The notes beneath the pieces were generated by a model. It was not told the DNA's origin and did not search any database. It saw nothing but the letters and a program-made list of their open reading frames with translations. Shown here piece by piece: positions 63,939-64,000 of a DNA stretch of 64,000 bases (position 1 is the first letter of the stretch; every line of letters begins with the position of its first letter). Origin of the DNA: Longibacter sp051155795 (GTDB lineage Bacteria; Bacteroidota; Rhodothermia; Rhodothermales; Salinibacteraceae); assembly GCF_051155795.1 (NCBI RefSeq), contig NZ_DAXETW010000014.1:1-64000 (forward strand), given 5' to 3'. Both the position numbers and the translations under genes were made by a program.

Positions 63939-64000
63939 ATGCCGCGCCGCGCCTGTGCAATCCTGCTTGCCACTTTTCTGCTGTTTCCGGTGAGCGTCTC
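63939..64000 (+). CDS. Start of a secreted protein, truncated by the window end
   Basis: From ATG 63939 the frame reads MPRRACAILLATFLLFPVSV to the edge, a typical signal peptide: two arginines then a hydrophobic core. Only about 20 residues are visible, so the product cannot be named. Confidence 0.6.
   Translation, partial: MPRRACAILLATFLLFPVSV

Overview
The window is high-GC bacterial DNA (roughly 60% by eye) with densely packed, acidic proteins. It most likely comes from a member of the Bacteroidota/Rhodothermota group, in particular a halophilic Rhodothermales or Salinibacter-like bacterium. Support comes from three proteins with type IX secretion (T9SS) type A C-terminal sorting domains, a CdaA/FolP pair, a DUF4270-like lipoprotein beside a short glycogen-synthase-like protein, DUF4175, DUF2851 and DUF3467 proteins, the short Bacteroidota-type RpoD, and scarce Shine-Dalgarno sequences. 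The species assignment is inference. I saw no tRNA, rRNA, CRISPR array, prophage or recognisable transposase.

Left part (1-15.8 kb): a truncated M1 metallopeptidase lipoprotein, a small secreted protein, a membrane protein and an S41 C-terminal processing protease lie on the minus strand. An unknown protein and phosphopentomutase (deoB) lie on the plus strand. folP-cdaA-pcm run on the minus strand. A GH3-family acyl-adenylase and the primary sigma factor rpoD follow on the plus strand. Then come a Sel1-repeat lipoprotein, an orphan HlyD-like adaptor and a soluble sensor kinase with a C-terminal receiver domain.

Middle part (16-36 kb): a CBS-type cysteine/cystathionine synthase, a DUF3467 protein, and a surface metzincin lipoprotein followed by a small beta-barrel. 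Envelope and central-metabolism genes follow: an LptG-type permease, sucC, an LptD-like protein, a ROK sugar kinase that has lost its zinc cysteines, an FtsB/DivIC-like protein and enolase. A four-gene minus-strand block holds a GlgA-like protein, a DUF4270-like lipoprotein, a FadL-like outer-membrane protein and a TPR protein.

Right part (36-64 kb): a DCC-family protein, a 1203-residue DUF4175 protein, three small unknown genes, an ABM-domain monooxygenase, DUF2851, pyrF, and a VLCAD-like acyl-CoA dehydrogenase. Two tandem CSLREA/beta-helix T9SS cargo proteins follow, with a gene remnant between them. A minus-strand group then encodes a secreted GATase-like protein, an acyl-CoA thioesterase, a small outer-membrane protein, an RmlD-like reductase and serS. 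asnS, with an unusual coiled-coil insertion, is divergent from it. A third T9SS cargo gene and the start of a secreted protein end the window.

Most of the content is housekeeping and envelope biogenesis. I did not find a convincing new multi-gene system. The most unusual items are the AsnRS insertion, the cysteine-less ROK kinase, the protease-barrel pair, the tandem T9SS cargo with contrasting base composition, a 196-bp element with 15-bp inverted ends, and GT-rich short repeats just downstream of several stop codons.
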